DNA of 64,000 nucleotides, from the NCBI RefSeq assembly GCF_034928825.1, contig NZ_JAYFUL010000010.1:99590-163589 (forward strand), given 5' to 3'. Source of the DNA: Arcicella aquatica. Its GTDB lineage: Bacteria; Bacteroidota; Bacteroidia; Cytophagales; Spirosomataceae. The notes beneath the pieces are model-generated. The model was not told the origin of the DNA. It worked only from the letters and a program-made list of their open reading frames with translations, and made no database searches. Of the stretch, positions 28,984 through 37,019 are shown piece after piece; positions within the stretch are counted from its first letter, which is position 1, and every line of letters begins with the position of its first letter. The position numbers were made by a program, and so were the translations under genes.

Positions 28984-29081
28984 GAATATTTTGACATTTA
29001 TTTATAGATATTAAATCATTTGTAACTGAAATAATTTATGATAATGATAAAAGTAATTACTAATAATATTTATAAAAAAGA

Positions 29082-29124
29082 TTCTCCCTCACTTGGCGTA
29101 GTGTTTCACTACGTCAGAGTGTCA
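29082..29124. repeat. diverged ~43-bp repeat, copy 2, with hairpin
   Basis: This copy contains CGTAGTG-TTT-CACTACG, a 7-bp stem that has decayed in copy 1. It follows the orphan gene and could be its terminator as well as a dispersed repeat. Confidence 0.42.
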
Positions 29125-29178
29125 AGCCTTCCTTGAATGCAACGGGTAAAATTTTTCTCTTAATAGGTTTTTAAACAC

Positions 29179-29769
29179 CTATTCAAACCAAATTTTTCGC
29201 CCTTTTATCTTTAATTTCTTTTGTTCTTGCATTAGTTTAATTGTTCTGATTACAGTTTCTACCCTTAATCCAGTTAAATCAGCAAGATTTTGTCGAGTAA
29301 GATTTACTTCAAAAACTCCCTTAATACCTTCTTTTTTCTTTAAATAACTAAGCATCGAAACAATGCGGTGTTCAGCATCTTGAGTGCTCATATCTTTCAT
29401 AATCATGGCTTTATATTGTAGCCTATTTGAAAGAATATGTGTGAGTTTTAAATGAATATCAAAATTATCTTGTAATAAAGCTATCATTGCCTGATAGGAT
29501 AACTTATATACTTCGGTAGTCATTGTAGCCATGGCTGTAGCAGGGTAGGGGAAACGCCCTAATAAGGGAGGTTCGCCTAAACCTTGACCATCCGAGAAAA
29601 TGCCTTGAATAAATTCCTTTCCTTCTTCCGACCAATTCAATACTTTAATCTCGCCATTGATAATTTGATAATAGAAATGTGCATCCGTCCCTTCTTCAAA
29701 AAGCACTTCAGTTTTCACCAATATTTTACGGGTGGCACCAAATTTTTCTAAAATAGCTGGAGGAATCAT
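29179..29769 (-). CDS. Crp/Fnr-family transcriptional regulator
   Basis: The 196-residue protein has an N-terminal cyclic-nucleotide-binding-like jelly roll (about residues 12-125) and a C-terminal winged helix (LTRQNLADLTGLRVETVIRTI, about 155-175). It lacks the FNR cysteine cluster and the full cAMP-binding Arg/Ser pattern, so the signal is unknown. The ATG at 29769 is used. The frame runs on upstream only to a TTG. It is divergent from a small membrane protein gene and a cupin gene across a 172-bp gap, which are its most likely targets. Confidence 0.9.
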   Translation of the reverse strand: MIPPAILEKFGATRKILVKTEVLFEEGTDAHFYYQIINGEIKVLNWSEEGKEFIQGIFSDGQGLGEPPLLGRFPYPATAMATMTTEVYKLSYQAMIALLQDNFDIHLKLTHILSNRLQYKAMIMKDMSTQDAEHRIVSMLSYLKKKEGIKGVFEVNLTRQNLADLTGLRVETVIRTIKLMQEQKKLKIKGRKIWFE

Positions 29770-29941
29770 TGCATACAAGATTTTTAAAACAAAGATAACG
29801 ATGGAACATAAAATTACAGGTTGTTTGTAAAACGATATTGAACTTCTATGCTCTGCATTATTTTTTACAATATGATTTAGGTCATAAACTGGAGTGACAG
29901 GCTACTTGCAAATTTGTATCATAATCAAACACAAAAAAATT

Positions 29942-30232
29942 ATGAATGCTCTAACAAATCAATATACTATTTTTTTCGAACAACAAGAAAATAACCGTGC
30001 TTTTTGGAATGGATTTTCTCTGATGATTCAAGCCAATATTTTAACGCCTCTTACTTTAGTGAGTATGAATGTCTATAACGGTGGCGACTGGCAATTAGCA
30101 GCTTGTGTACTTTGTTTTTTTAGTGTACTTATTCCTATACTTTCCGCTCAACCAGTCAGGATTGGCGTAACCATTTTCTGGATTAGTGCGATAGTTCATA
30201 GTTTTATTATTGGCTTCAACATACTGAGCTAG
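29942..30232 (+). CDS. small integral membrane protein of unknown function
   Basis: The 96-residue protein has about three hydrophobic segments (LMIQANILTPLTLVSM, AACVLCFFSVLIPILS, VTIFWISAIVHSFIIGF). The start at 29942 follows an A-rich stretch. The open frame upstream to 29894 has no hydrophobic or family features. It is transcribed away from the Crp-type regulator and is followed 45 bp later by a cupin gene. No family function is known to me. Confidence 0.72.
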   Translation: MNALTNQYTIFFEQQENNRAFWNGFSLMIQANILTPLTLVSMNVYNGGDWQLAACVLCFFSVLIPILSAQPVRIGVTIFWISAIVHSFIIGFNILS

Positions 30233-30277
30233 CATAGTAAATCAAATATCATCACCACTATTAATAGCAATAATATC

Positions 30278-30571
30278 ATGGAAATCGGAAGTTTATTAGG
30301 AGGACAATACCCACTTGTTGAGAAAAAGATGCAAGTACTCCAAGAAATAGTAGGGGCAAAAATTATATATAAGTCGTTTGAAACAGGAGATAAAATGCCA
30401 TCGCATAGTAACCCAACAGACGTATTTGTGATAGTGCAATCAGGGAAAATGGAAATTAAGCTTGAAGGAGTGGCGAATATTTTTCAAACGGGTGATTTTA
30501 TTCATTTTCCAGGGAAAGCTCTGCATGAATTATTATGCATAGAAAATGCTAAGATTTTGATTATTAAATAA
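30278..30571 (+). CDS. small cupin-domain protein
   Basis: This 97-residue single-domain cupin has the jelly-roll pattern HSNPTDVFVIVQSGKMEI, then GDFIHFPGKALHEL. The metal-binding set is incomplete in the first motif (HSNPTD instead of HxHxxxE), although later His residues remain, so it may bind a small ligand rather than act as a metalloenzyme. It forms a two-gene unit with the membrane protein before it and probably answers to the divergent Crp-type regulator. Confidence 0.82.
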   Translation: MEIGSLLGGQYPLVEKKMQVLQEIVGAKIIYKSFETGDKMPSHSNPTDVFVIVQSGKMEIKLEGVANIFQTGDFIHFPGKALHELLCIENAKILIIK

Positions 30572-30587
30572 GCGAGTTGTATGTACT

Positions 30588-30619
30588 TGTTTATCCTTCA
30601 TAGAAATGAAGGATAAACA
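30588..30619. terminator. bidirectional hairpin terminator
   Basis: A 14-bp stem (30588-30601 with 30606-30619) with loop AGAA lies between the convergent cupin and CopZ-like genes. Confidence 0.82.
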
Positions 30620-30640
30620 TTTGTACTCAGGTTGAACCGT

Positions 30641-30853
30641 TTACTGTGGTTGTATCGTAAAGCCAGCTTTCTGCACAGCCTCAATTACCTCTTGACTCGT
30701 CAGTTCGTCTTCACCCGATACTTTAAGGGTTTTATCAGGATTTTCAATATCCACTTGCCAATTTTCTATATTCTCTACTTGGTTGAGAAAAGGTTTTACT
30801 TTAGCTACGCAATTATTGCAATTGATATTGGTTTTGAATGTTAAAGTTGCCAT
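30641..30853 (-). CDS. copZ: CopZ-like heavy-metal-associated (HMA) domain protein
   Basis: The 70-residue HMA domain carries copper or another soft metal and hands it to the P-type ATPase encoded just upstream. The metal site is NCNNC, with Asn in place of the usual Met before the first Cys (INCNNCVAKV). The start at 30853 gives the standard MATLTFKTN beginning. A longer frame from 30886 overlaps the ATPase stop as ATGA and could allow translational coupling. It is the last gene of the copper operon. Confidence 0.88.
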   Translation of the reverse strand: MATLTFKTNINCNNCVAKVKPFLNQVENIENWQVDIENPDKTLKVSGEDELTSQEVIEAVQKAGFTIQPQ

Positions 30854-30882
30854 CTTGGATTGTGATTTAATGATGATACCAA

Positions 30883-33108
30883 TCATCTATATTTTAAACG
30901 AATACTATTACTAACTACTGAAACTGAACTGAGCGCCATTGCCGCTCCTGCTATCATAGGATTTAGCAAAAAGCCATTGAATGGAAATAATACGCCTGCT
31001 GCCAATGGGATACCTATCAGATTATAAATAAATGCCCAAAATAAATTCTGGTGAATAGTTGATACCGTTTGCCTAGAAAGCTTTAAGGCATTTGGAATTT
31101 TTAGTAAATCAGAAGATATTATAGTCATTTTGGCTACGTCCATCGCAATGTCCGAGCCTTTGCCCATCGCAATGCTAATATCTGCTTGGGCTAACGCTTG
31201 TGAGTCGTTGATACCATCACCAACCATCGCCACTACTTTGCCTTCTTTTTGCAATTGCTTAATAAACAGTGCTTTATCATTGGGTAGTAAGCCCGCCTGT
31301 ACATTTGTAATACCTACTTGGCTTGCTACTTTTTCTGCTGTTAAAGCATTATCACCTGTCAGCATATATACGTCAATGCCCTGTTTTTGTAATTGTTGAA
31401 TGGCTTCAGCAGAAGTACTTTTGATTTTATCTGTTATAGCAATGATGGCTATTACTTGAACTTCAGTTGCAAAAAGAACCACAGTTTTCCCTGACTTTTC
31501 TAAAGAGATAACTGCTTTATTATCAATAGTCTTTACGATATTTTCTATCCATTTCGGACTGCCGACAAAATACTTTTTACCTTCAAATGTAGCCTGTATT
31601 CCTTTGCCGACGATATTTTCAAAATCAATAAGCGTTAAAGGTTTTGTTCCTTCTGATTTTAGATATTGAGTCACTGCTTCTGCTAAAGGATGTGTAGAAA
31701 GACTTTCAAGGGATAGTAAAATACTTTTGAAAGTTTCGTTGGCAGAGTCATTCAGCCAGATTAAATCACTTACAGAAGGTTTGCCTTCGGTTATTGTACC
31801 TGTTTTATCTAAAATAATGGCATTGACCCTGTGGGCAATTTCCAAACTTTCAGCATCTTTTATCAAAATTCCGTTTTCGGCACCTTTCCCTACACCAACC
31901 ATAATAGCGGTAGGCGTAGCCAAGCCTAAAGCACAGGGACAGGCAATGACCAATACTGATACGGAAGTTAATAATGCGTGCGTCAAAGCATTTTCTCCTC
32001 CGAAAATCATCCAAACGATAAAAGTTACCACCGCAATACCTAAAACGATAGGGACGAAAATACTAGCAATTTTATCGACCAATTTTTGTACGGGAGCTTT
32101 ACTGCCTTGGGCTTCTTGTACCAATTGGATAATCTGTGCTAAGAATGTTTCATCGCCTACTTTTTCAGCAATGAATTTGAAACTACCTTGCTGATTTACA
32201 GTACCAGAATATACCTTTGAACCCTTACTTTTTTCTACAGGCAAAGGCTCACCACTCATCATGCTTTCATCTACAAATGAATTTCCAGAAAGTACTTTCC
32301 CATCTACAGGTATCTTATCGCCCGGACGAATCAAAATTCTATCACTTACTTGTACATCAGCAATGGCTATTTCTTTTTCTACGCCATTATCAATTATTAA
32401 AACTGTTTTGGGCTGTAAGCCCATTAACTTTTTGATGGCAGTAGAAGTATTTGCTTTAGCGTTTTCTTCTAATAATTTGCCCAACATAATAAATACAATG
32501 ACCACCGCAGCAGCTTCGTAATATACATGAGCGTGCAAACCTCTATGATGCCAAAACTCAGGGAACAGCGTATTATATAAACTGAACAGAAAAGCAATAC
32601 CAGTACTTAAAGCCACAAGTGTATCCATATTGGCACTTCCAGCACGGGTTTGTTTAAGCGCATTGACAAAGAATTGTCGGCCAAACCAGAGAAGAACGGG
32701 GGTAGTAAGTACCAACTCTATCCAATTGGCATAAGGCATATCCATCAAAAACATCCCAATGATTACCACAGGGAGCGTAAGAATACTAGCCCAGATTAAG
32801 TTTTGTTTGAGTGTTCTATAATGATTTTGTTTAATGAGGTTTTGTTGTTCTTTGGCTTTTTCGGGTGTTCCCAAAATTAAGCCGTAGCCGATAGCTTGGA
32901 GTTTTCCCTGTAAAAATTCTGGTGAAGTAAGATTGGTATCAAATTGAATTTTAGCCGATTCGCTTGCAAAATTTACACTTGATGCTAATACGCCATTTTG
33001 CTTATGAAGGATATTTTCAACACTGCTAGCACAAGCAGCACAGGTCATCCCCGTAACGGGGATAACCAAAGTTTTGATGTTATGTTGAATACCTGTTTCG
33101 CTTTCCAT
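30883..33108 (-). CDS. copA: copper-translocating P1B-type ATPase
   Basis: The 741-residue pump exports Cu(I) from the cytoplasm. It has an N-terminal HMA domain with GMTCAACASSVE (about residues 20-31), the TGE-type actuator loop (MSGEPLPVEKS), the transport motif ACPCALGLATP in TM6, the phosphorylation motif DKTGTITEGKP and the hinge MVGDGINDSQAL. The CPC motif together with the C-terminal helices ending in LSSVSVVSNSIRL fits the P1B-1 copper class. One N-terminal HMA is fused and a second is encoded separately just downstream. Confidence 0.95.
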   Translation of the reverse strand: MESETGIQHNIKTLVIPVTGMTCAACASSVENILHKQNGVLASSVNFASESAKIQFDTNLTSPEFLQGKLQAIGYGLILGTPEKAKEQQNLIKQNHYRTLKQNLIWASILTLPVVIIGMFLMDMPYANWIELVLTTPVLLWFGRQFFVNALKQTRAGSANMDTLVALSTGIAFLFSLYNTLFPEFWHHRGLHAHVYYEAAAVVIVFIMLGKLLEENAKANTSTAIKKLMGLQPKTVLIIDNGVEKEIAIADVQVSDRILIRPGDKIPVDGKVLSGNSFVDESMMSGEPLPVEKSKGSKVYSGTVNQQGSFKFIAEKVGDETFLAQIIQLVQEAQGSKAPVQKLVDKIASIFVPIVLGIAVVTFIVWMIFGGENALTHALLTSVSVLVIACPCALGLATPTAIMVGVGKGAENGILIKDAESLEIAHRVNAIILDKTGTITEGKPSVSDLIWLNDSANETFKSILLSLESLSTHPLAEAVTQYLKSEGTKPLTLIDFENIVGKGIQATFEGKKYFVGSPKWIENIVKTIDNKAVISLEKSGKTVVLFATEVQVIAIIAITDKIKSTSAEAIQQLQKQGIDVYMLTGDNALTAEKVASQVGITNVQAGLLPNDKALFIKQLQKEGKVVAMVGDGINDSQALAQADISIAMGKGSDIAMDVAKMTIISSDLLKIPNALKLSRQTVSTIHQNLFWAFIYNLIGIPLAAGVLFPFNGFLLNPMIAGAAMALSSVSVVSNSIRLKYR

Positions 33109-33191
33109 GATTTGTGAGATATTTTAATAACACAAAATTATGGTAAAGTATTAGCAGACATATTATATAATTATGGATAAAACTTACATAA

Positions 33192-33701
33192 TTAATCGGT
33201 CACAGGCTTTTTCCTTCTTTTCAATACAAGACTATCCGCTGGATAAGTAGCCTTTAACGTGTCCATCTGAGCTTTTGCCCAATCAATAAGTACTTTCTTT
33301 TGCGCTTCTGTCAGATTAGCTTCTTTGTGTAAACCTAAATAAGTATATGAAGGTAAAGGCATTTCTCCCTTTTCTATTTGTTCAACTGTTTCATTTAATT
33401 TATGGTTTTGTACAGCGATGGGAAGTTTAGTGAAAGTTGAAAAATTAAGTTCTTCTTTACCTTCTTCCACATGATGATTAAGCCAAAAAGCAACTGGCTG
33501 AATGTTAGCGTACCACGGATATGCTGTTTTGTTACTGTGGCAGTCGTTGCAGGCTACCGTTAAAATATCCTTCACTTCGTCTGTTACTACATATTTAGTA
33601 GAAATATTATAGGTTTGGTCGTCGGAAAGATTTCTTTCAGGGCGGATAAATTGGATTAATACTAATACAATTACTAATGCGAATAAGATTTTGTTTTTCA
33701 T
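33192..33701 (-). CDS. haem-binding domain protein (membrane-anchored, CxxCH)
   Basis: The 169-residue protein has an N-terminal hydrophobic segment (KILFALVIVLVLIQF) and a periplasmic Haem_bd-type domain with one CNDCH haem-attachment motif at about residue 51, then SNKTAYPWYANIQPVAFWL, which is typical of this family. It probably carries electrons in the periplasm. It sits between the copper ATPase and the rhamnose mutarotase on the same strand. It might serve the GMC/subunit 3 dehydrogenase further upstream, but this is inferred only from proximity. Confidence 0.88.
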   Translation of the reverse strand: MKNKILFALVIVLVLIQFIRPERNLSDDQTYNISTKYVVTDEVKDILTVACNDCHSNKTAYPWYANIQPVAFWLNHHVEEGKEELNFSTFTKLPIAVQNHKLNETVEQIEKGEMPLPSYTYLGLHKEANLTEAQKKVLIDWAKAQMDTLKATYPADSLVLKRRKKPVTD

Positions 33702-33841
33702 GGTTAATGGGAGTGTCGTTTATAACTGATGATATAAATGCAATAGTAATTAAAATTTGTATCATCGCAAATGATAGGAATCAGCTTATTTAAAGAAAAA
33801 TATGAGTTGGCAAAGTTGAAAGTATAAAAATTGTCTAGGCT

Positions 33842-33890
33842 ATAAAGTGAAATGCCTAAACTTTTCAAAAGTTTAGGCATTTCACTTTAT
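33842..33890. terminator. hairpin terminator after the rhamnose mutarotase gene
   Basis: Two 24-base arms (33842-33865 and 33867-33890) are perfectly complementary around one C. The right arm includes the stop codon of the mutarotase gene at 33887-33889. Confidence 0.85.
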
Positions 33891-34219
33891 ACTAACTTAA
33901 AAATTCTATCCATCAAAAGCCACTTTTCACCCTCTTTGGCAATAGGTAAGGCTGATTGGTATTTCCACATTAGTTTTTCCCATTCTTGTACTTTAGGATT
34001 ATTAGCATCCATTTCTCCTTTTTTATCAAACGAAAAATCGTCTTCCGTTTCCATAATCATGAACAGTCTGTTCATAATTCTATAGATTTCCATATCTATA
34101 ACCCCAGCGTTCAAAATACTAGCTTTTATTTCTTCCCAAACGTTTTGATGATAGGCTTCATATTCAGTGATGAGCTGTGGGTCGTCAACTAAATCAAGGG
34201 CAAGACAAAATCTCTTCAT
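33887..34219 (-). CDS. rhaM: L-rhamnose mutarotase
   Basis: The 110-residue protein matches the RhaM family, which interconverts the alpha and beta anomers of L-rhamnose (EC 5.1.3.32). It has the typical start MKRFCLALDLVDDPQLITEY, the conserved active-site type residues His24 (YEAYHQNVW), IYRIMNRLFMIME and the C-terminal WxxLMxxYQ-like stretch. No other rhamnose genes are in the window. Bacteroidota often carry rhaM-like genes in other sugar loci, so its substrate may be another sugar. Confidence 0.9.
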   Translation of the reverse strand: MKRFCLALDLVDDPQLITEYEAYHQNVWEEIKASILNAGVIDMEIYRIMNRLFMIMETEDDFSFDKKGEMDANNPKVQEWEKLMWKYQSALPIAKEGEKWLLMDRIFKLV

Positions 34220-34290
34220 TTTATTATGTTATATTTTTTGAGTGATACACCCAAAAGGCAAAAGTAAGTTTGAATACTCTTTTTGATAGA

Positions 34291-34451
34291 GAAGCTGTTT
34301 AAACTTTCCGTTTCTGAGGTGAAAGTACTGTATTTTTGAATTGATTCTTTCAAAATTTGTGAAGTATAGCAATCGCTACGTTGAGTAAATTTTGGGACAA
34401 GCTATGCTAAAAGACTTAGTTTAATCCGAAAGGAAAAGTTTAAACAGCTTC
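34291..34451 (+). mobile_element. MITE copy 1 (161 bp, 3-bp target duplication)
   Basis: The element begins GAAGCTGTTTAAACTTTCC and ends with the inverted form AAAAGTTTAAACAGCTTC. It has no coding capacity. It is flanked on both sides by AGA (34288-34290 and 34452-34454). It is about 93 percent identical to copy 2 by eye, with about 11 substitutions and one 1-base indel. It lies between the promoter side of rhaM and the end of the subunit 3 gene. Confidence 0.85.
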
Positions 34452-34461
34452 AGAGGTAATA

Positions 34462-35058
34462 TTATTCATTCCAAGCATTACCGACTTTATCCAAGGGCAT
34501 ACAAGCAATAAATTCTCCCGGGATAGGGTCGTACGAAAGTATTTCTTTACCCACTTTTTCAGAAGTATAATAACCCAATAATGTCAAGCTTTTGAGCCTC
34601 CTGAAAAATGAAATTGGCGCTGGTTTTGCTACTAAAGTAATGCCCCAAGCACTAGGAGGGAGCTTGCCACCTTCTTTATCTGCTTTTAATAAAAAGGCTT
34701 CTCTTTCTGCCTGTGTACATTCAATGAAGGGCTTTTTGTAGGCTTCTTCACAACTTTTATCAAACTTCTCTAAATCTTCCACAAATGCTTTCTGGTCTTC
34801 TTCCGAAAGCATATCTTTTAACATTTTATCGATAAACTGAGGTACGCCAAGCTCTTTTGCTCCAGGTGTTTCTGTTTTCGGTAAAATCGTTTCTGTGATT
34901 TCCGCAATTAGGTTTGCCTGATTGTTTGAAAGAAATACAGGCTTCCAGTTTAACTGCGCTTCTTTTTGGCAAGCAATAAAAAGTTCGGACAAGGCACCAG
35001 CTGATAAACTGTAACCTAAGAATAAGGATGTATTTTTAAGGACTTCTCTGCGATTCAT
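34462..35058 (-). CDS. gluconate 2-dehydrogenase subunit 3 family protein
   Basis: The 198-residue protein has a Tat-type twin-arginine start (NRREVLK) followed by a hydrophobic stretch and Cys30 (FIACQK), which could also be lipidated. The mature part is the helical gluconate-2-dehydrogenase subunit 3 fold (AEITETILPKTETPGAKELG). It is thought to escort the FAD-carrying GMC subunit through the Tat system. The GMC gene ends 4 bp upstream on the same strand, so the two are an operon and probably a complex. Confidence 0.91.
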   Translation of the reverse strand: MNRREVLKNTSLFLGYSLSAGALSELFIACQKEAQLNWKPVFLSNNQANLIAEITETILPKTETPGAKELGVPQFIDKMLKDMLSEEDQKAFVEDLEKFDKSCEEAYKKPFIECTQAEREAFLLKADKEGGKLPPSAWGITLVAKPAPISFFRRLKSLTLLGYYTSEKVGKEILSYDPIPGEFIACMPLDKVGNAWNE

Positions 35059-35062
35059 GATG

Positions 35063-36787
35063 TTACAAATTTTTACGGTTCAACTCATTTACAGCAAAAT
35101 CAACAGCGCGTGCTGTAAGTGCCATATAAGTAATAGAAGGATTAACACAAGAAGCAGACGTCATACAAGCCCCGTCTGTTACAAATACATTAGGCACTGA
35201 ATGAATTTGATTATTGCCGTTGAGCACAGAGGTTTTAGGGTCTTTTCCCATTCTAGCCGTTCCCATTTCATGCACGCCTACGCCTAGTCCACCAGCATTA
35301 TCAAAGGTCTTTACATTTTTAAAACCTGCATTTTCCAACATTTCGGCAGCATCTATCCTGATTTGCTCACGCATTTTCATTTCATTTTCTTTCAATCCAG
35401 CATCAAAAACCAATTGTGGAATTCCCCATTTGTCGGTTTTCTCTGAGTCTAAGCTTACCATATTGTCGTGGTATGGTAATACTTCCCCAAAACCCATCAA
35501 TGCCATTCCCCAGCCTCCTGGCTTAAATAACGACTCCTTAAAGGCTGCCCCAACGCCCTCTTCACTTACACCTCTTCCCCAGTTACCTCTGCCACCACCT
35601 GCTCCTTGGTAATCATAACCACGAATAAAGTTTGGATTTTTAGAAGCGTCATTCAAATTTACATATCTTGGAATAAACAAGCCTGTTGGTTTACGCCCCT
35701 TATAGTATTGGTCTTCAAAACCATCATAGGAACCCATGGCTCCTGTTCTATAGTGATGGTCCATTAAATTATGCCCTAATTCACCACTATCATTCCCCAT
35801 TCCATTGGGGAAACGGCTTGATTTGGAATTTAATAAAATCTGAGTGGTGGCTAAAGTAGAAGCACAGCTAAAAATGATTTTGGCTTTGAAAATAATCTCT
35901 TCTTTTGTTTCGCTATCAATTACCCTTACACCTGTAGCACGTTGTGTTTTTTCGTCATAAATGATAGAATGAACGATAGCGTTTGGACGAATAGAAAAGT
36001 TGCGGGTATTGTTTGCAGCGGGTAAAGTAGCAGAATTACTACTAAAGTATGCCCCGAACGGACAACCCCTTGAGCAACGGTTACGGTTTTGACATTTGCC
36101 ACGCCCTAAAGCTAAGTGCTGTGGCTGTGGTTCTGTAAGATGAGCTACCCTTCCCGTTGTGACTGGGCGACCATTGAATTTTTTAGCTACTTCTGTTTTA
36201 AAGTGTTTTTCCAAGCAGTTTAATTCAAATGGAGGAAGGAATTCTCCATCGGGCAAATGGTCAAGACCTAATTTCTCGCCACTTACGCCCACAAATTTTT
36301 CTACATAAGAATACCAAGGAGCCAAATCTTTATAACGTATAGGCCAGTCGATAGCAATGCCATCTTTTGCATTGGCTTCAAAATCTAAATCGCTCCAACG
36401 ATACACATGTTTTCCCCAAGTGAGTGAACGCCCCCCAACATGATTACCCCGAATCCAGTCGAAACGTTGTTTTTCTTGGTATGGATTATCGACATCATTT
36501 GTAAAAAAATGTTTGGTGGATTCACCAACAAACCCACTTCGTATCTGGATGTGTTGCTTTTGTTGGTCTTCATACGAAAGTCCACCACGATGTTCAAGTT
36601 CCCAATGATCCAACATCATGGTTGGGTAATCTTCCACATGGTTTACCATTCTTCCCTTTTCAAGGACTAATGTTTTTAAGCCTTTCTCACAAAGTTCTTT
36701 AGCAGCCCAACCGCCACTCATTCCAGAGCCAATCACGATGGCATCGTAGGTATTATCTTTATTGATTTTAACGTTCAGATTTGGCAT
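35063..36787 (-). CDS. GMC-family FAD oxidoreductase (membrane-bound sugar dehydrogenase type)
   Basis: The 574-residue flavoprotein has the N-terminal dinucleotide fold (AIVIGSGMSGGWAAKELCEKG, about residues 16-36), a Cys-rich insertion (GKCQNRNRCSRGCPFGAYFS, about 228-248) and a C-terminal part with the active-site His in GVHEMGTARMG and Asn in SASCVNPSITYMALTARA. It has no signal peptide of its own and is probably exported by hitch-hiking on the Tat-bearing subunit 3. It would oxidise a sugar, glycoside or polyol in the periplasm and pass electrons to a haem or quinone carrier. The exact substrate is unknown. Confidence 0.92.
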   Translation of the reverse strand: MPNLNVKINKDNTYDAIVIGSGMSGGWAAKELCEKGLKTLVLEKGRMVNHVEDYPTMMLDHWELEHRGGLSYEDQQKQHIQIRSGFVGESTKHFFTNDVDNPYQEKQRFDWIRGNHVGGRSLTWGKHVYRWSDLDFEANAKDGIAIDWPIRYKDLAPWYSYVEKFVGVSGEKLGLDHLPDGEFLPPFELNCLEKHFKTEVAKKFNGRPVTTGRVAHLTEPQPQHLALGRGKCQNRNRCSRGCPFGAYFSSNSATLPAANNTRNFSIRPNAIVHSIIYDEKTQRATGVRVIDSETKEEIIFKAKIIFSCASTLATTQILLNSKSSRFPNGMGNDSGELGHNLMDHHYRTGAMGSYDGFEDQYYKGRKPTGLFIPRYVNLNDASKNPNFIRGYDYQGAGGGRGNWGRGVSEEGVGAAFKESLFKPGGWGMALMGFGEVLPYHDNMVSLDSEKTDKWGIPQLVFDAGLKENEMKMREQIRIDAAEMLENAGFKNVKTFDNAGGLGVGVHEMGTARMGKDPKTSVLNGNNQIHSVPNVFVTDGACMTSASCVNPSITYMALTARAVDFAVNELNRKNL

Positions 36788-36854
36788 AAATTAATTATTA
36801 AATTGCATTCCTCTAAGGTCGATGATATTTTTTAAAAATGCAATTTTTAATGAT

Positions 36855-37014
36855 GAAGCTGTTTAAACTTTCCGTTTCTTAGGTGAAAGTATTGTATTTT
36901 TGAATTGATTTTTTCAAAATTTGGGAAGCATAGCATCGCTACGTTGAGTAAATTTTGGAACAAGCTATTCTAAAAGACTTAGTTTAACCCAAAAGGGAGA
37001 GTTTAAACAGCTTC
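36855..37014 (+). mobile_element. MITE copy 2 (160 bp, 3-bp target duplication)
   Basis: This copy has the same orientation and ends as copy 1. It is flanked on both sides by GAT (36852-36854 and 37015-37017). It lies between the GMC gene promoter and the LacI stop codon, so it could affect expression of the GMC operon. Confidence 0.85.
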
Positions 37015-37019
37015 GATAG

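Noticed and set aside
31727..32194. Plus-strand 155-residue frame opposite copA
   Set aside because: It is the antisense shadow of a well-conserved P-type ATPase and has low-complexity composition.
34291..37014. Composite transposon formed by the two MITE copies around the GMC operon
   Set aside because: Each copy has its own target duplication (AGA and GAT), and the outer flanks differ, so they inserted singly. No transposase is present.
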